A stretch of DNA of 43,032 nucleotides from an uncultured SAR86 cluster bacterium (GCA_902528215.1 CABZRR010000010.1:1-43032), one strand, 5' to 3'. Counted from the stretch's first letter, positions 1 through 7,940 are shown. The notes: a model not told the origin generated them from the letters alone. A program made the numbers and translations.

Positions 1-458
1 TTATCTTCGTCTGGCCAGCGCATTTTTTTATTGCCGAGGGGTGGTTTGTTTAAGTCTGTCGCATACCAGTACATAGGGAGCCTTTTTTTAAAAAGCCAGG
101 TTCCATTTATTCTTTCATATGAATCCCAGTAAAGCATTTGCATGATAATCCACTCATTATCAGTTTCATGTTCATTTTTTGAATAAACCAAGCCAATTGC
201 TGAATCAGGCGTCTCAAAGTCAATAATGTGATTTCCTATGTGATGAGAGGTGCCTGTAAATTTATCTCTAAAAGTTGCATCGGCCCATTTTTTTAGAGCT
301 TGACGGCCACTCTCCTCTTTGCCCACTCGAACATCCGGAACAAAAAGATTTACATGCATATCAATATCTCGCATATCTAGAGTTACAGAATACTTGGCTG
401 CTAATTGCCTAATTTCATCTAGTGATTCCAGTCGATCTATTCTTTCTTCAATTGACAT
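1..458 (-). CDS. SnoaL-like (NTF2-fold) protein, C-terminus cut by window edge
   Basis: The reading frame opens at an ATG (456-458) and runs off the window with no stop after 152 codons. The N-terminus MSIEERIDRLESLDEIRQLA and the following 'YSVTLDMRDIDMHVNLFVPDV' pattern are typical of SnoaL_4-type NTF2-fold proteins, which have a helical N-terminus and a cone-shaped small-molecule pocket. Family members include ketosteroid isomerase-like and polyketide cyclase-like enzymes and many of unknown function. The ATG lies 3 nt after the HIT gene stop, so it is probably the last visible gene of the long minus-strand operon. A second SnoaL-like protein lies at 13875-14357. The family is fairly sure; the substrate is unknown. 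Confidence 0.75.
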   Translation of the reverse strand, partial: MSIEERIDRLESLDEIRQLAAKYSVTLDMRDIDMHVNLFVPDVRVGKEESGRQALKKWADATFRDKFTGTSHHIGNHIIDFETPDSAIGLVYSKNEHETDNEWIIMQMLYWDSYERINGTWLFKKRLPMYWYATDLNKPPLGNKKMRWPDED

Positions 459-461
459 TTA

Positions 462-800
462 CTAACCAGGTGGCCATTGAAATGGTCTGCCGCTTAATAA
501 ATGCAAATGAAGATGAAAAACACTTTGGCCCGCTTTGGCACCATTGTTGGTAACCAATCTAAAGGTTTCATCTAAACCAAGCTCTCGAGATATTTCACCA
601 GCAACCCACATTAAATGACCCAGCAACTCTTTATCTTCTTCTGAAGCATCGGATAACTTGGGAATAGGTTTTTTTGGAATAATTAATAAATGGGTGGGAG
701 CCTGAGGATTGATATCTTTAAACACAAGAGACAGATCATCTTCAAAAATAATATCGGCAGGGATTTCCTTATTAATAATTTTTGTAAACAATGTTTCCAT
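462..800 (-). CDS. hinT: HIT family protein (HinT-like purine nucleoside phosphoramidase)
   Basis: A 112-aa protein with the N-terminal start of HinT proteins (TLFTKIINKEIPADIIFEDD), the central 'INPQAPTHLLIIPKKPI' stretch and the histidine triad HLHLHLL near the C-terminus, whose middle His forms the covalent AMP intermediate in this family. HinT enzymes hydrolyse nucleoside 5'-phosphoramidates and aminoacyl-adenylates in the cytoplasm. Length is close to other bacterial HinT proteins. It sits 4 nt after the small membrane protein and 3 nt before the SnoaL-like gene, so it is co-transcribed with the acyl-CoA genes upstream. A link to acyl-adenylate turnover by the operon's acyl-CoA synthetase is possible but is only inference. 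Confidence 0.9.
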   Translation of the reverse strand: METLFTKIINKEIPADIIFEDDLSLVFKDINPQAPTHLLIIPKKPIPKLSDASEEDKELLGHLMWVAGEISRELGLDETFRLVTNNGAKAGQSVFHLHLHLLSGRPFQWPPG

Positions 801-804
801 GAAC

Positions 805-993
805 TTATATTAAAAATCTAAATAATCTAAAACCAACATAAAATACGCCAGCAGAAATTCCTAAAGCTAGAACTATGACCAGCAAATCTCTTAAGGATTT
901 TAAGAATTTTCCCTCGGGTGTATTTTTTAATAATTGCTGCACCAAAAAAAGAAGAGCAATAATGGTTAAGAATAATATTAATAAAGTAATCAT
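805..993 (-). CDS. Small two-helix inner-membrane protein
   Basis: A 62-aa ORF with ATG start. It contains a hydrophobic segment at about residues 2-20 (MITLLILFLTIIALLFLV), a short basic hydrophilic loop (about 22-36, with KNTPEGKFLKSLRD) and a second hydrophobic segment at about 37-60, so two transmembrane helices with a likely cytoplasmic loop. I do not recognise a family. It begins 2 nt after the DedA stop and ends 4 nt before the HIT gene, which supports it being translated as part of the operon. The overlapping frame 827-1015 on the same strand is a shadow because it collides with the DedA stop region and has a worse composition. Confidence 0.6.
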   Translation of the reverse strand: MITLLILFLTIIALLFLVQQLLKNTPEGKFLKSLRDLLVIVLALGISAGVFYVGFRLFRFLI

Positions 994-995
994 AA

Positions 996-1502
996 TTATT
1001 TAAATATAGAACCAACTGAAACTACAAGCAAGGCTAAAGCAATCGCCCACAAAGAACAAGCAATTAAATCAGCAACATAAAATCTTTTTAATTTTAGATC
1101 AGTCACTCCAAGCATAAAAGGCACTAAGGGTCTTATTGCAGGAATAAATCTTCCAACCAAAACCGTATAGGGACCAAAGCGATCCAAAAATTTTTGTGTT
1201 CTATGAAGAGCCTTTTGTCTTTTTTGAATAAACTTTGAATTCAACAAAGTAGGTCCAAGGGATTTACCAACCAAAAATCCTCCGACATCACCAACATGAG
1301 AGCCTAAAAGTGCAATTCCGCATATCCATGGCAAAGTTAATAATTCAATGTTGTACAAATAAATGCATAAAGAAAAAAGAATAGCGCTCGGCATAAAGCT
1401 ACCCGTGATAACCATTGATTCCATAAAACCAAATAAGAAAACAAGCAGCCAACCATATTCTGGATTAGATTCTAAAAATATTTGAATTCTTTCAAATGAC
1501 AT
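996..1502 (-). CDS. DedA family (SNARE-associated/VTT domain) membrane protein
   Basis: A 168-aa polytopic membrane protein. The motif GRFIPAIRPLVPFMLGV (about residues 114-130) is the conserved DedA signature with Arg and Pro residues in a re-entrant helix. The N-terminal half has hydrophobic segments around 'LLVFLFGFMESMVITGSFMP' with the conserved acidic residue, and the C-terminus ends in a hydrophobic helix (LWAIALALLVVSVGSIF). DedA proteins are inner-membrane transporters or scramblase-like proteins; some flip undecaprenyl phosphate and others affect proton-motive force or lipid homeostasis. At 168 aa it is shorter than E. coli members (about 200-220 aa). It starts 12 nt after the crotonase stop. 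Confidence 0.85.
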   Translation of the reverse strand: MSFERIQIFLESNPEYGWLLVFLFGFMESMVITGSFMPSAILFSLCIYLYNIELLTLPWICGIALLGSHVGDVGGFLVGKSLGPTLLNSKFIQKRQKALHRTQKFLDRFGPYTVLVGRFIPAIRPLVPFMLGVTDLKLKRFYVADLIACSLWAIALALLVVSVGSIFK

Positions 1503-1514
1503 AAGCTATTAACT

Positions 1515-2249
1515 TTATTTATTAAAAAACTTTTCTACTGCTTTTAAGTTATCCTCAGAACCAAATAATTTTTTCATTGCTTTAGTTTCCATAGAACGAG
1601 CCTTAACAAGTTCTTTTAACATAAATGATTTTAAGATAGCTTTTGTTTCTATAATTGAGCTAAGTGATTGTTCCTTTAACTCCCGTGCATAACTATTAGC
1701 TTGATCTAGAAAATCATCGCCAACATATTTGGCTAGACCTAATTCATAATATTTAGTTCCATCAATGGCTTTAGATTGAAATAAAAGTTGAGCCGCTTGT
1801 TGATATCCAAGTGCCTGAAATAATAGATAAGAACTGCCAACCTCAGGGGCTAAACCTAATTCAGAAAATGGATATTTTATTTTTGTATTAGGAGAAATAA
1901 AAACAGCATCAAAATGCAATAAAATGGTTGCGCCTCCACCTACGGCAGCCCCCTCAACAGCTCCTATTAATGGTTTCTTAAAATTTATTAATGCATCAAT
2001 ACAAGTTTCAAATGGCTCTTCGTATTCAGCACCCCCATCTCCCATCATGCTATTTAGATCAACACCTGATGAAAAAGTATTAGCCGAACCGGTTACAATC
2101 ACTGAATAGATCTCTGGATCATCACTTGCTAGATTTAGCTCGTCCCTAAACATCGCCCACAATTCAGCATCAAATGCGTTCTTTTTTTCAGGGCGATTAA
2201 AAATTAGGGTACGAATACCTTCTTCGGTCTCTGTTAAAAGTTTACTCAC
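1515..2249 (-). CDS. Enoyl-CoA hydratase/isomerase family protein (isomerase-like)
   Basis: A 244-aa crotonase-fold protein. The N-terminal strand 'GIRTLIFNRPEKKNAFD' and the oxyanion-hole segment 'ANTFSSGVDLNSMMGD' are clear, as is the second oxyanion glycine region 'KPLIGAVEGAAVGGGATILLHFD'. The segment SELGLAPEVGSSYLL (about residues 116-130) matches delta3-delta2-enoyl-CoA isomerase-type members (LGLxPExxSS) better than classical hydratases. The start is GTG, overlapping the upstream crotonase stop by 4 nt (GTGA), which implies translational coupling. It probably acts in beta-oxidation of an unsaturated or ring-derived acyl-CoA, shifting or hydrating a double bond. Confidence 0.87.
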   Translation of the reverse strand: MSKLLTETEEGIRTLIFNRPEKKNAFDAELWAMFRDELNLASDDPEIYSVIVTGSANTFSSGVDLNSMMGDGGAEYEEPFETCIDALINFKKPLIGAVEGAAVGGGATILLHFDAVFISPNTKIKYPFSELGLAPEVGSSYLLFQALGYQQAAQLLFQSKAIDGTKYYELGLAKYVGDDFLDQANSYARELKEQSLSSIIETKAILKSFMLKELVKARSMETKAMKKLFGSEDNLKAVEKFFNK

Positions 2250-3043
2250 TTACCTTTGAAATTTGGTTTTCTTTTTTCTGCAAAAGCAGTTAGACCTTCC
2301 ATCATATCTTCTGTGGAGAAAACGGGTTGCCCTATTTCTAATTCTTTTTCCAATGCTTCTGATTCTAGATAGCTCTCATCAATTTCTCTTAAAGATTTTA
2401 CAATCGCCTGAATAGATAAAGGTGCATTTGCACTAACGGTTTCCGCAATTTCCATGGCTTTCTCTAGAGCAGTTCCATCATCTACGATATGACCAATCAG
2501 CCCAAATCTTAATGCTTCTTCAGAGGAAATTCTCCTCCCAGTTAACAATGCTTCCGCTGCCAGAGTGTATGGTATTTGCCTTCTAAGTCGAACAGTCGAG
2601 CCACCTAATGGAAATAAGCCCCTTAAGGGTTCTGTTAAACCAAACACAGCACTTTTTCCTGCAACTCTAATATCTGTACCCTGTAAAATCTCTGTACCTC
2701 CAGCAAGTGCAAACCCCTCGACTGCTGCAATGATTGGTTTATTAGGCCTGTTGTGCCTTAATAGAGATTGCCAGTGTAAATCAGGAATTTCTTTTAATTT
2801 TTCCATCATCTCAGAGTCTTCATTTCCATCCTTCATAGCGCTTAGGTCAGCTCCAGAACAAAAAGTACCGCCTGCACCAGTCAAGACAGCGCATCTTAAA
2901 TTGGAATCTTCATCAAGTTTTCTCCAAGCTTCATATACAGTCAATAACATGCCTGGACTTAACGCATTTCTTTTTTCGGGACGATTAAGTGTGATAACCA
3001 TGATGTGGCCTTTTTCTTCTACAATCGCATGCTCGGTATTCAT
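2246..3043 (-). CDS. Enoyl-CoA hydratase/isomerase family protein
   Basis: A 265-aa crotonase-family protein. Visible motifs are 'MVITLNRPEKRNALSPGML' at the N-terminus, the first oxyanion-hole segment 'GGTFCSGADLSAMKDGN' and the second 'KPIIAAVEGFALAGGTEILQG'. Glutamates occur at the two usual catalytic positions, in TEPLRGLFPLGGS and AAEALLTGRR. The C-terminal 'FAEKRKPNFKGK' is a typical hydratase ending. It likely hydrates trans-2-enoyl-CoA in a beta-oxidation-like route. It lies 13 nt after the thiolase-like gene and overlaps the next crotonase by 4 nt. Family confidence is high; substrate is unknown. Confidence 0.9.
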   Translation of the reverse strand: MNTEHAIVEEKGHIMVITLNRPEKRNALSPGMLLTVYEAWRKLDEDSNLRCAVLTGAGGTFCSGADLSAMKDGNEDSEMMEKLKEIPDLHWQSLLRHNRPNKPIIAAVEGFALAGGTEILQGTDIRVAGKSAVFGLTEPLRGLFPLGGSTVRLRRQIPYTLAAEALLTGRRISSEEALRFGLIGHIVDDGTALEKAMEIAETVSANAPLSIQAIVKSLREIDESYLESEALEKELEIGQPVFSTEDMMEGLTAFAEKRKPNFKGK

Positions 3044-3056
3044 AAATATCTCCTAA

Positions 3057-4205
3057 CTAATCAAGTGATGATGAGACTATCCACATCGCAAAAAATTGTG
3101 CAGCTCCACCATAAGCATGTCCCATTGCAACTTTCGCATCCTCTACTTGATGATCATTTGCCTTACCCATAACTTGTAAGGCTGCTTCACCAAAACGAAT
3201 CATGCCCGATGCTCCAATCGGATTGGACGACATAACTCCACCAGACATATTAAAAGGCATTTCTCCATCTATAGCTGTTGCATCTTTATCGGTCAGTTTC
3301 CATCCTTCTCCTAGATTACAAAATCCTAAATTTTCCAGCCACATTGGCTCATACCAAGAAAATGGAACATAAATTTCTGCACAATCAATTTCCTTGTATG
3401 GATTGGTTATGCCTGCCTGATCATAGATATCTTTTGCGCAATCAATTCCAGCCTGAGGATTGACCTCATCTCTGCCTGCGGACAAAGTGCCCTCAGATCT
3501 AACAGCCATTCCTTTTATCCAAGCAACATCTCTTGAGCCCACAAGATCTTTGGATGTAATTACCATGGCACAGGCACCGTCAGATGATGGGCAACTCTCA
3601 AGATATCTTAGTGGCTCCCAAAGCATAGGGGTATCACTTACCATTTTTTCATCTATACCAGGAATATGAAGATGAGCTAGTGGATTCTTGAGTGCATTCA
3701 AGCGATCTTTAACAGCAACTTTCCAACCAATATGTTCTGGAGCATCATATCTGCGAATGTACTCTCTTATGAATGGAGCAAAATATCCTCCAGCTCCTGC
3801 ATTGATATGAGGAGAATATGGGTAACGTGGTGACAGTGCCCATGTTGCATTTGATTCAGATTGTTTTTCAAATGTTACTGTTAAAACTGTTTTAAATTGT
3901 CCTGAACAAACATGGGTTGCAGCAATAACTCCTGTGCTCCCTCCAACACTTCCAGCTGTATGGACTCGAAGGACGGGCTTACCAACGGCTCCAACAGCAT
4001 CGGCTAAACATAATTCAGGCATAACCACACCCTCAAACATGTCTGGTGCTTTACCTAATATGACAGCATCTATTGCATCCCATTCAACATTAGCAGCTAA
4101 CATGGCATTATCTATTGCCTCTCGGACTAATCCACCCATGGACACATCCCTTCTTTTGGCATCATATTTAGTTTGCCCAACTCCAATTACACCCGCCTGA
4201 ATCAT
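3057..4205 (-). CDS. Thiolase-superfamily protein, Ltp/SCP-x type, lacking the nucleophilic Cys
   Basis: A 382-aa thiolase-fold protein (N-terminus AGVIGVGQTKYDAKRRDVSM). Where biosynthetic and degradative thiolases have the acyl-accepting Cys, this protein has VHTAGSVGGSTGV (about residues 81-93), with Ser86 at the aligned position. Near the C-terminus GHAYGGAAQFFAMW replaces the usual HxxGG/CxG arrangement. These changes are typical of lipid-transfer-protein-like relatives, some of which (Ltp2) act as retro-aldolases in steroid side-chain degradation with a DUF35 partner. It overlaps the adjacent 351-aa thiolase-like gene by 4 nt, suggesting a hetero-oligomer. Carbon-carbon cleavage of an acyl-CoA is the likely role; which chemistry it performs is uncertain. 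Confidence 0.85.
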   Translation of the reverse strand: MIQAGVIGVGQTKYDAKRRDVSMGGLVREAIDNAMLAANVEWDAIDAVILGKAPDMFEGVVMPELCLADAVGAVGKPVLRVHTAGSVGGSTGVIAATHVCSGQFKTVLTVTFEKQSESNATWALSPRYPYSPHINAGAGGYFAPFIREYIRRYDAPEHIGWKVAVKDRLNALKNPLAHLHIPGIDEKMVSDTPMLWEPLRYLESCPSSDGACAMVITSKDLVGSRDVAWIKGMAVRSEGTLSAGRDEVNPQAGIDCAKDIYDQAGITNPYKEIDCAEIYVPFSWYEPMWLENLGFCNLGEGWKLTDKDATAIDGEMPFNMSGGVMSSNPIGASGMIRFGEAALQVMGKANDHQVEDAKVAMGHAYGGAAQFFAMWIVSSSLD

Positions 4206-5257
4206 GATTTTTTCTCCAAATGAACAAGCATATTATGTTGTAAACATGGACCAGAGGATGCATGCGCCAGTCCATTTGTAAGATCATTGGATTTTAATGC
4301 CTCGTAAGTTTTACCAATTGCATCCAAACCAGCACACATCATGACGTTACCAACCAATGGTCCGCCAGAAAGATTTGTTGGAACATCACTAAGGTTTAAA
4401 ACGGATTGTAAATAAGGCACCTCATGGCTAAATTGAGTATGTAACTCAGCAACATCGAATTTTATTTTTTCAAGTTTTAATTGCTCAATTGAAGCCAGTA
4501 TTCCAGAGGGTTTTGAGAGATCGCGTGAGCCTATATTCGATGATTCAATTCTATGATCGATGCCTTCAATAATAATGGGATGATCGGTGAATTCATTTGC
4601 TTTTTCTTCTGAGGCAATGATCATGGCAGAAGATCCATCAGATATGGGAGGACAATCAAATTCATTGAGTGGAGAAGAAATTTTCTCACTTGCTAGATAT
4701 GCTTCTTTATCCACCAATTCAGTAACAAGTGCATTTTTATTATTCTTAGAATTAGTTCTTGCCTCAATAACTGCTGAAATCATTTGTTCAGGGGCTATGA
4801 TATTTTTTTCAAGAAGCACCCTTGCCTGTATTGCAGCCAAACTTACTCGATCTGGCCAAAGAGGTGAAATGTAATAAGGATCCATTTGTAATGAAATTAT
4901 TGAATCGAGTCTACCTGGAGAAGATTTACCAAACCCGTAAATCAATGCAGTATCTGCATCTCCCATTTGAATTTTTAGCATTGATTCATACATCGCCCAA
5001 GCTGCATCCATTTCTACATGCGACTCTTTAATGGGAGGATTGGTTTGAATGGCAGATAAACCTTCAACAAATGCAAAAGCAGCTCCTTGCAAATAATCAC
5101 AGCTACCTGAGCAGGTAAAATCTATGTTGTTTTGACTGATTCCTAATTCATCAAACAGCTGATGAACAACTGGCATGATAAGTTCCACCTCATTTAAAGC
5201 TCCCGCATTCTCTAAAATGGGATGTTGAGCATATCCCACGATTGCTACTTTTTTCAT
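4202..5257 (-). CDS. Thiolase-superfamily protein (lipid-transfer-protein-like), Cys retained
   Basis: A 351-aa thiolase-fold protein starting MKKVAIVGYAQHPI. It contains FTCSGSCDYLQGAAF (Cys49 and Cys53), then 'ESHVEMDAAWAMYESMLKIQ' and 'ALIYGFGKSSPG', a pattern I associate with the actinobacterial Ltp-type thiolase family. The C-terminal region has SGGPLVGNVMMCAGLDAIGK, including a Cys. It overlaps the DUF35 gene upstream and the Cys-less thiolase-like gene downstream by 4 nt each. The pair plus DUF35 proteins probably form a multi-subunit acyl-CoA-processing complex. The reaction is inferred to be thiolysis or retro-aldol cleavage; the specific substrate is unknown. Confidence 0.85.
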   Translation of the reverse strand: MKKVAIVGYAQHPILENAGALNEVELIMPVVHQLFDELGISQNNIDFTCSGSCDYLQGAAFAFVEGLSAIQTNPPIKESHVEMDAAWAMYESMLKIQMGDADTALIYGFGKSSPGRLDSIISLQMDPYYISPLWPDRVSLAAIQARVLLEKNIIAPEQMISAVIEARTNSKNNKNALVTELVDKEAYLASEKISSPLNEFDCPPISDGSSAMIIASEEKANEFTDHPIIIEGIDHRIESSNIGSRDLSKPSGILASIEQLKLEKIKFDVAELHTQFSHEVPYLQSVLNLSDVPTNLSGGPLVGNVMMCAGLDAIGKTYEALKSNDLTNGLAHASSGPCLQHNMLVHLEKKS

Positions 5258-5751
5258 GATTCTTGAAACCTCAATGTTGCAACATCAACATCTGGTTCAT
5301 CTATAGGAGTAAACCATTTGATGTTCTCTAATGAATGTGTCCATTCATCTTTAGGCTTCCAAACTGCTTGTATCCGCATTCCAATTCTAATTTCTTCAAC
5401 ATCAATTCCTTGAATGAGATGCAAAAAAGAAATGTTAGCTCCATCGAGCCTGATCATTGCACAAACATATGGCGGCACGATGGGATTACCCGGAATAGGA
5501 ATATGCACGATGGTAAATGATTCAATGCAGCCTTTATCAGTCAATGGAACCTCAATATTTGTTGCCACCCCACATCTTGGACAGCTGCCTCTTGGCGGCA
5601 CATACACAGCGCTGCATTTTGGGCATGACTGGCCTACAATTTTGCCCTCTTTAACTTGATTAAGAAATCGGGTGGTGGCTGATCCAGCTGTATAGTGATA
5701 TTCCAAATTTATTGGAGACTCAGCGTAATCTTTTTTTTCTTCTTCGCTCAT
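5254..5751 (-). CDS. DUF35 Zn-ribbon/OB-fold acyl-CoA-associated protein
   Basis: A 165-aa protein with the DUF35 layout: an N-terminal helix, a rubredoxin-like zinc ribbon with CPKC and CPRC (Cys43, Cys46, Cys57, Cys60), and then an OB-fold ('GCIESFTIVHIPIPGNPIVP', 'YVCAMIRLDGANISFLH'). DUF35 proteins bind acyl-CoA and partner thiolase-like enzymes; in steroid degraders a DUF35 domain activates the Ltp2 aldolase. It overlaps its neighbours by 4 nt on both sides, between a Cys-free DUF35 paralogue and the 351-aa thiolase-like protein. A structural and CoA-binding subunit of the thiolase-like complex is the best reading. Confidence 0.88.
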   Translation of the reverse strand: MSEEEKKDYAESPINLEYHYTAGSATTRFLNQVKEGKIVGQSCPKCSAVYVPPRGSCPRCGVATNIEVPLTDKGCIESFTIVHIPIPGNPIVPPYVCAMIRLDGANISFLHLIQGIDVEEIRIGMRIQAVWKPKDEWTHSLENIKWFTPIDEPDVDVATLRFQES

Positions 5752-6194
5752 TTTTCTAAAGTAAAAAATTCAATATCGGTAATTCGATTCTCCATAGTTG
5801 CAGACCAATTTGCTGTGACCCTTGATCCAATTTTAAGGTCCGCCTCATCACACTCGGTAACCATATGGAGCATAGATGTATCAGCTCCATCCAATTTGAT
5901 TAAAGCAAATGCAAATGGATTTTTAATTAAGTGATGATGTTTTGGCTCTTCAATCCAACTAAATGATTCGATCACTCCGCCAGGTCCAACTTCTACTAAG
6001 TCACTCAATGATTCATGAGTCTCCGGATCAAATTCAGCAGCCGGAGCATACACCTTTCCAGTACTGCTTTTTGTGCCTAAGATTTTTTGATCTGCTAAGG
6101 CATCAAAAAATTTTGACATAAGAGGACCACTTGAACGCTTATAATTATAGGCAAGCTCGAAGGGAGCTCTTAGAAGATCTTTTTGATCACTCAT
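5748..6194 (-). CDS. DUF35/OB-fold protein lacking zinc ligands
   Basis: A 148-aa protein from the ATG at 6192-6194; a TTG three codons upstream is the longest-frame alternative. The chosen ATG overlaps the stop of the acyl-CoA synthetase by 8 nt and is preceded by an AAGAA stretch. The fold pattern follows its neighbour: an N-terminal helix (SKFFDALADQKILGTKSS), a ribbon region reading KVYAPAAEFDPE with no cysteines, then an OB-fold with 'GVIESFSWIEEP', 'FALIKLDGADTSMLHMV' and 'IGSRVTANW'. All four zinc-binding Cys of the paralogue are absent. The two proteins together look like a two-DUF35 unit encoded as separate genes, probably a heterodimeric partner of the downstream thiolase-like proteins. 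Confidence 0.82.
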   Translation of the reverse strand: MSDQKDLLRAPFELAYNYKRSSGPLMSKFFDALADQKILGTKSSTGKVYAPAAEFDPETHESLSDLVEVGPGGVIESFSWIEEPKHHHLIKNPFAFALIKLDGADTSMLHMVTECDEADLKIGSRVTANWSATMENRITDIEFFTLEK

Positions 6195-7851
6195 TTTCTT
6201 CAACCATTGTATTTTTAGATGTGTCTATTAAAACATGTTTCATCAATTTACCGGAAGCATTTCTTGGCAATGGCGAATCAACAAATTTCCACTTAGAGGG
6301 TACTTTAAAGTCAGCAAGATCTTTTGCCACCCATGCACTTAATTCTAAATCGTCAACATCAGATTTCTTTGCATACACAATTGCCATTACTTCCTCACCC
6401 AAATCATCATGAGGTATTCCAATTACAGCTGATTCCTCTACTCCTTCATGAGAATCTATCACTAATTCTATCTCCTGCGGGTAAACATTCTCTGCTCCCC
6501 TTAAAATCAGATCAGTTCTTCTGGAAGAAATATAGTAAAGAGATTTTTTCTTAAATCCCCAATCTCCAGTTTTTAGCCACCTATCCTCAGTTAATGAATC
6601 TTTAGAAGCAAAAGTATTGTTATAGTAGCCAAGCATAACTGAGGGGCTTTTAACATATATTTCACCCTCAATTGAGTCCTTATCTATCACTTCCCCATCC
6701 TCATCTCTTAGCTGAACTTGAATTGTTGGCATTGGCTGCCCTGGGGAAGCTGGTTCATTTTTAAGATTATCCCCCCAATTAATAATTGTAATGGCGCCAG
6801 ATTCTGTAAGTCCGTAGCCATATCCAAAACTATACTTTGAATTTGGAAAGACATCTTTTGTTCGCGAAATTAACTCTGGTGGCATTGGTGCACCCCCCCC
6901 ACCTACTACCAGTACACTCATCATTTTTAATCCTTGTGCCTCTGCATCATCTAAGACTCTTTTTAGGGCTGTTGGAACTGCTCCTCCCCATGATGTCACA
7001 TTATATTTTTGGATTAACTCAATGACTCTATTTGCCAAAAATCTTCCGTCATAAAGCAAGGTTGTAGAACCTGCAAAAAGACTCGTAACAGCTCCTGCAG
7101 ATAATCCTGACACATGAAATAAGGGTGAAGTAAGCAGAGTTGTTGGGGTGTTCTTAGACCAATCGATGCCTTTACTGGAGGAATCTTGGGATACGGCAGC
7201 TCCTTGAAGCATTTGGAGCGTTGAGTTTGCAATCATTGATCTATGAGATGTCATTACGCCTTTTGGAGTCCCTGTGGTTCCGGATGTATATAAAAGGCAT
7301 GCGCATTCATCTTCGTCCACTCGAATAAATGAATCAAGTGCTTGTTCATGTGCTGATAGATCATAGTGCTCAAATATCACGACAGGATGCTCAAGTGTTT
7401 CGTCAATTCTTTCAAATCGCGCTTGATCTGCAACAACGACTTTAGGATCTGCATCATTAATTGCTTTAATTGCCTCAAAACCTTTCCACCAACCATTCAA
7501 TCCGCAGGCAATTGCGCCAAGACTGACTGTGGCCCAAAAAAATATTATCCACTCAGGTGAATTGGCAGCATATATAGCCACCCTATCCCCTTGTTGAACT
7601 TCATATTTAGTCTGAAGAATATGTGCAGCCTTTTTTACCAGAGTTAAATGTTGATTGAAGGTAATAACTTGGTCTTTAAATATTAAATAAGGTTTGTCGC
7701 CATGTGCTGCAGATGATTCAATGAAATCCACCAATGACTTAGGCCTATTTTTAAAGACATCCATCTTTACTCCAAGAACATTTTCTTGATGAATTTCAAA
7801 AAAAGGTTGCTCGCTGATTAGGGCTTGAATGTATTTGTCTGAGTGCAACAT
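6187..7851 (-). CDS. AMP-dependent acyl-CoA synthetase (FadD-like ligase)
   Basis: A 554-aa ANL-superfamily adenylating enzyme. The P-loop-like A3 motif is CLLYTSGTTGTPKGVMTSH; later motifs include SFGYGYGLTESGAI, the A7-type GEIYVKSPSVMLGYYNN, the A8 hinge 'WLKTGDWGFKKKSLYYISSR', and the C-terminal catalytic lysine context LPRNASGKLMKHVL. It activates a carboxylic acid to acyl-AMP and then acyl-CoA in the cytoplasm. It is the first gene of the minus-strand operon and probably primes the substrate for the crotonases and thiolase-like proteins. A perfect TTGACA hexamer lies upstream (minus strand, 7912-7917), but I see no good -10 at ideal spacing. Confidence 0.92.
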   Translation of the reverse strand: MLHSDKYIQALISEQPFFEIHQENVLGVKMDVFKNRPKSLVDFIESSAAHGDKPYLIFKDQVITFNQHLTLVKKAAHILQTKYEVQQGDRVAIYAANSPEWIIFFWATVSLGAIACGLNGWWKGFEAIKAINDADPKVVVADQARFERIDETLEHPVVIFEHYDLSAHEQALDSFIRVDEDECACLLYTSGTTGTPKGVMTSHRSMIANSTLQMLQGAAVSQDSSSKGIDWSKNTPTTLLTSPLFHVSGLSAGAVTSLFAGSTTLLYDGRFLANRVIELIQKYNVTSWGGAVPTALKRVLDDAEAQGLKMMSVLVVGGGGAPMPPELISRTKDVFPNSKYSFGYGYGLTESGAITIINWGDNLKNEPASPGQPMPTIQVQLRDEDGEVIDKDSIEGEIYVKSPSVMLGYYNNTFASKDSLTEDRWLKTGDWGFKKKSLYYISSRRTDLILRGAENVYPQEIELVIDSHEGVEESAVIGIPHDDLGEEVMAIVYAKKSDVDDLELSAWVAKDLADFKVPSKWKFVDSPLPRNASGKLMKHVLIDTSKNTMVEENE

Positions 7852-7940
7852 TAGGATTTAACTATCTTATAAATAAATTCATTAATCAACGAGTATCAAT
7901 AGGATTTTTTTTGTCAAGAAATCTAATCATTTAATTTATA

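Noticed and set aside
827-1015. 62-codon minus-strand frame overlapping the small membrane protein gene
   Set aside because: It overlaps the DedA end and the better supported frame 805-993, which is spaced 2 nt after DedA and 4 nt before the HIT gene.
2565-3056. 163-codon plus-strand frame opposite the enoyl-CoA hydratase
   Set aside because: Lies antisense within a clear crotonase gene and shows no family pattern.
7912-7917. Perfect TTGACA on the minus strand upstream of the first acyl-CoA synthetase
   Set aside because: No convincing -10 at 16-18 nt; a GATACT lies at only 14 nt. Not listed as a promoter.
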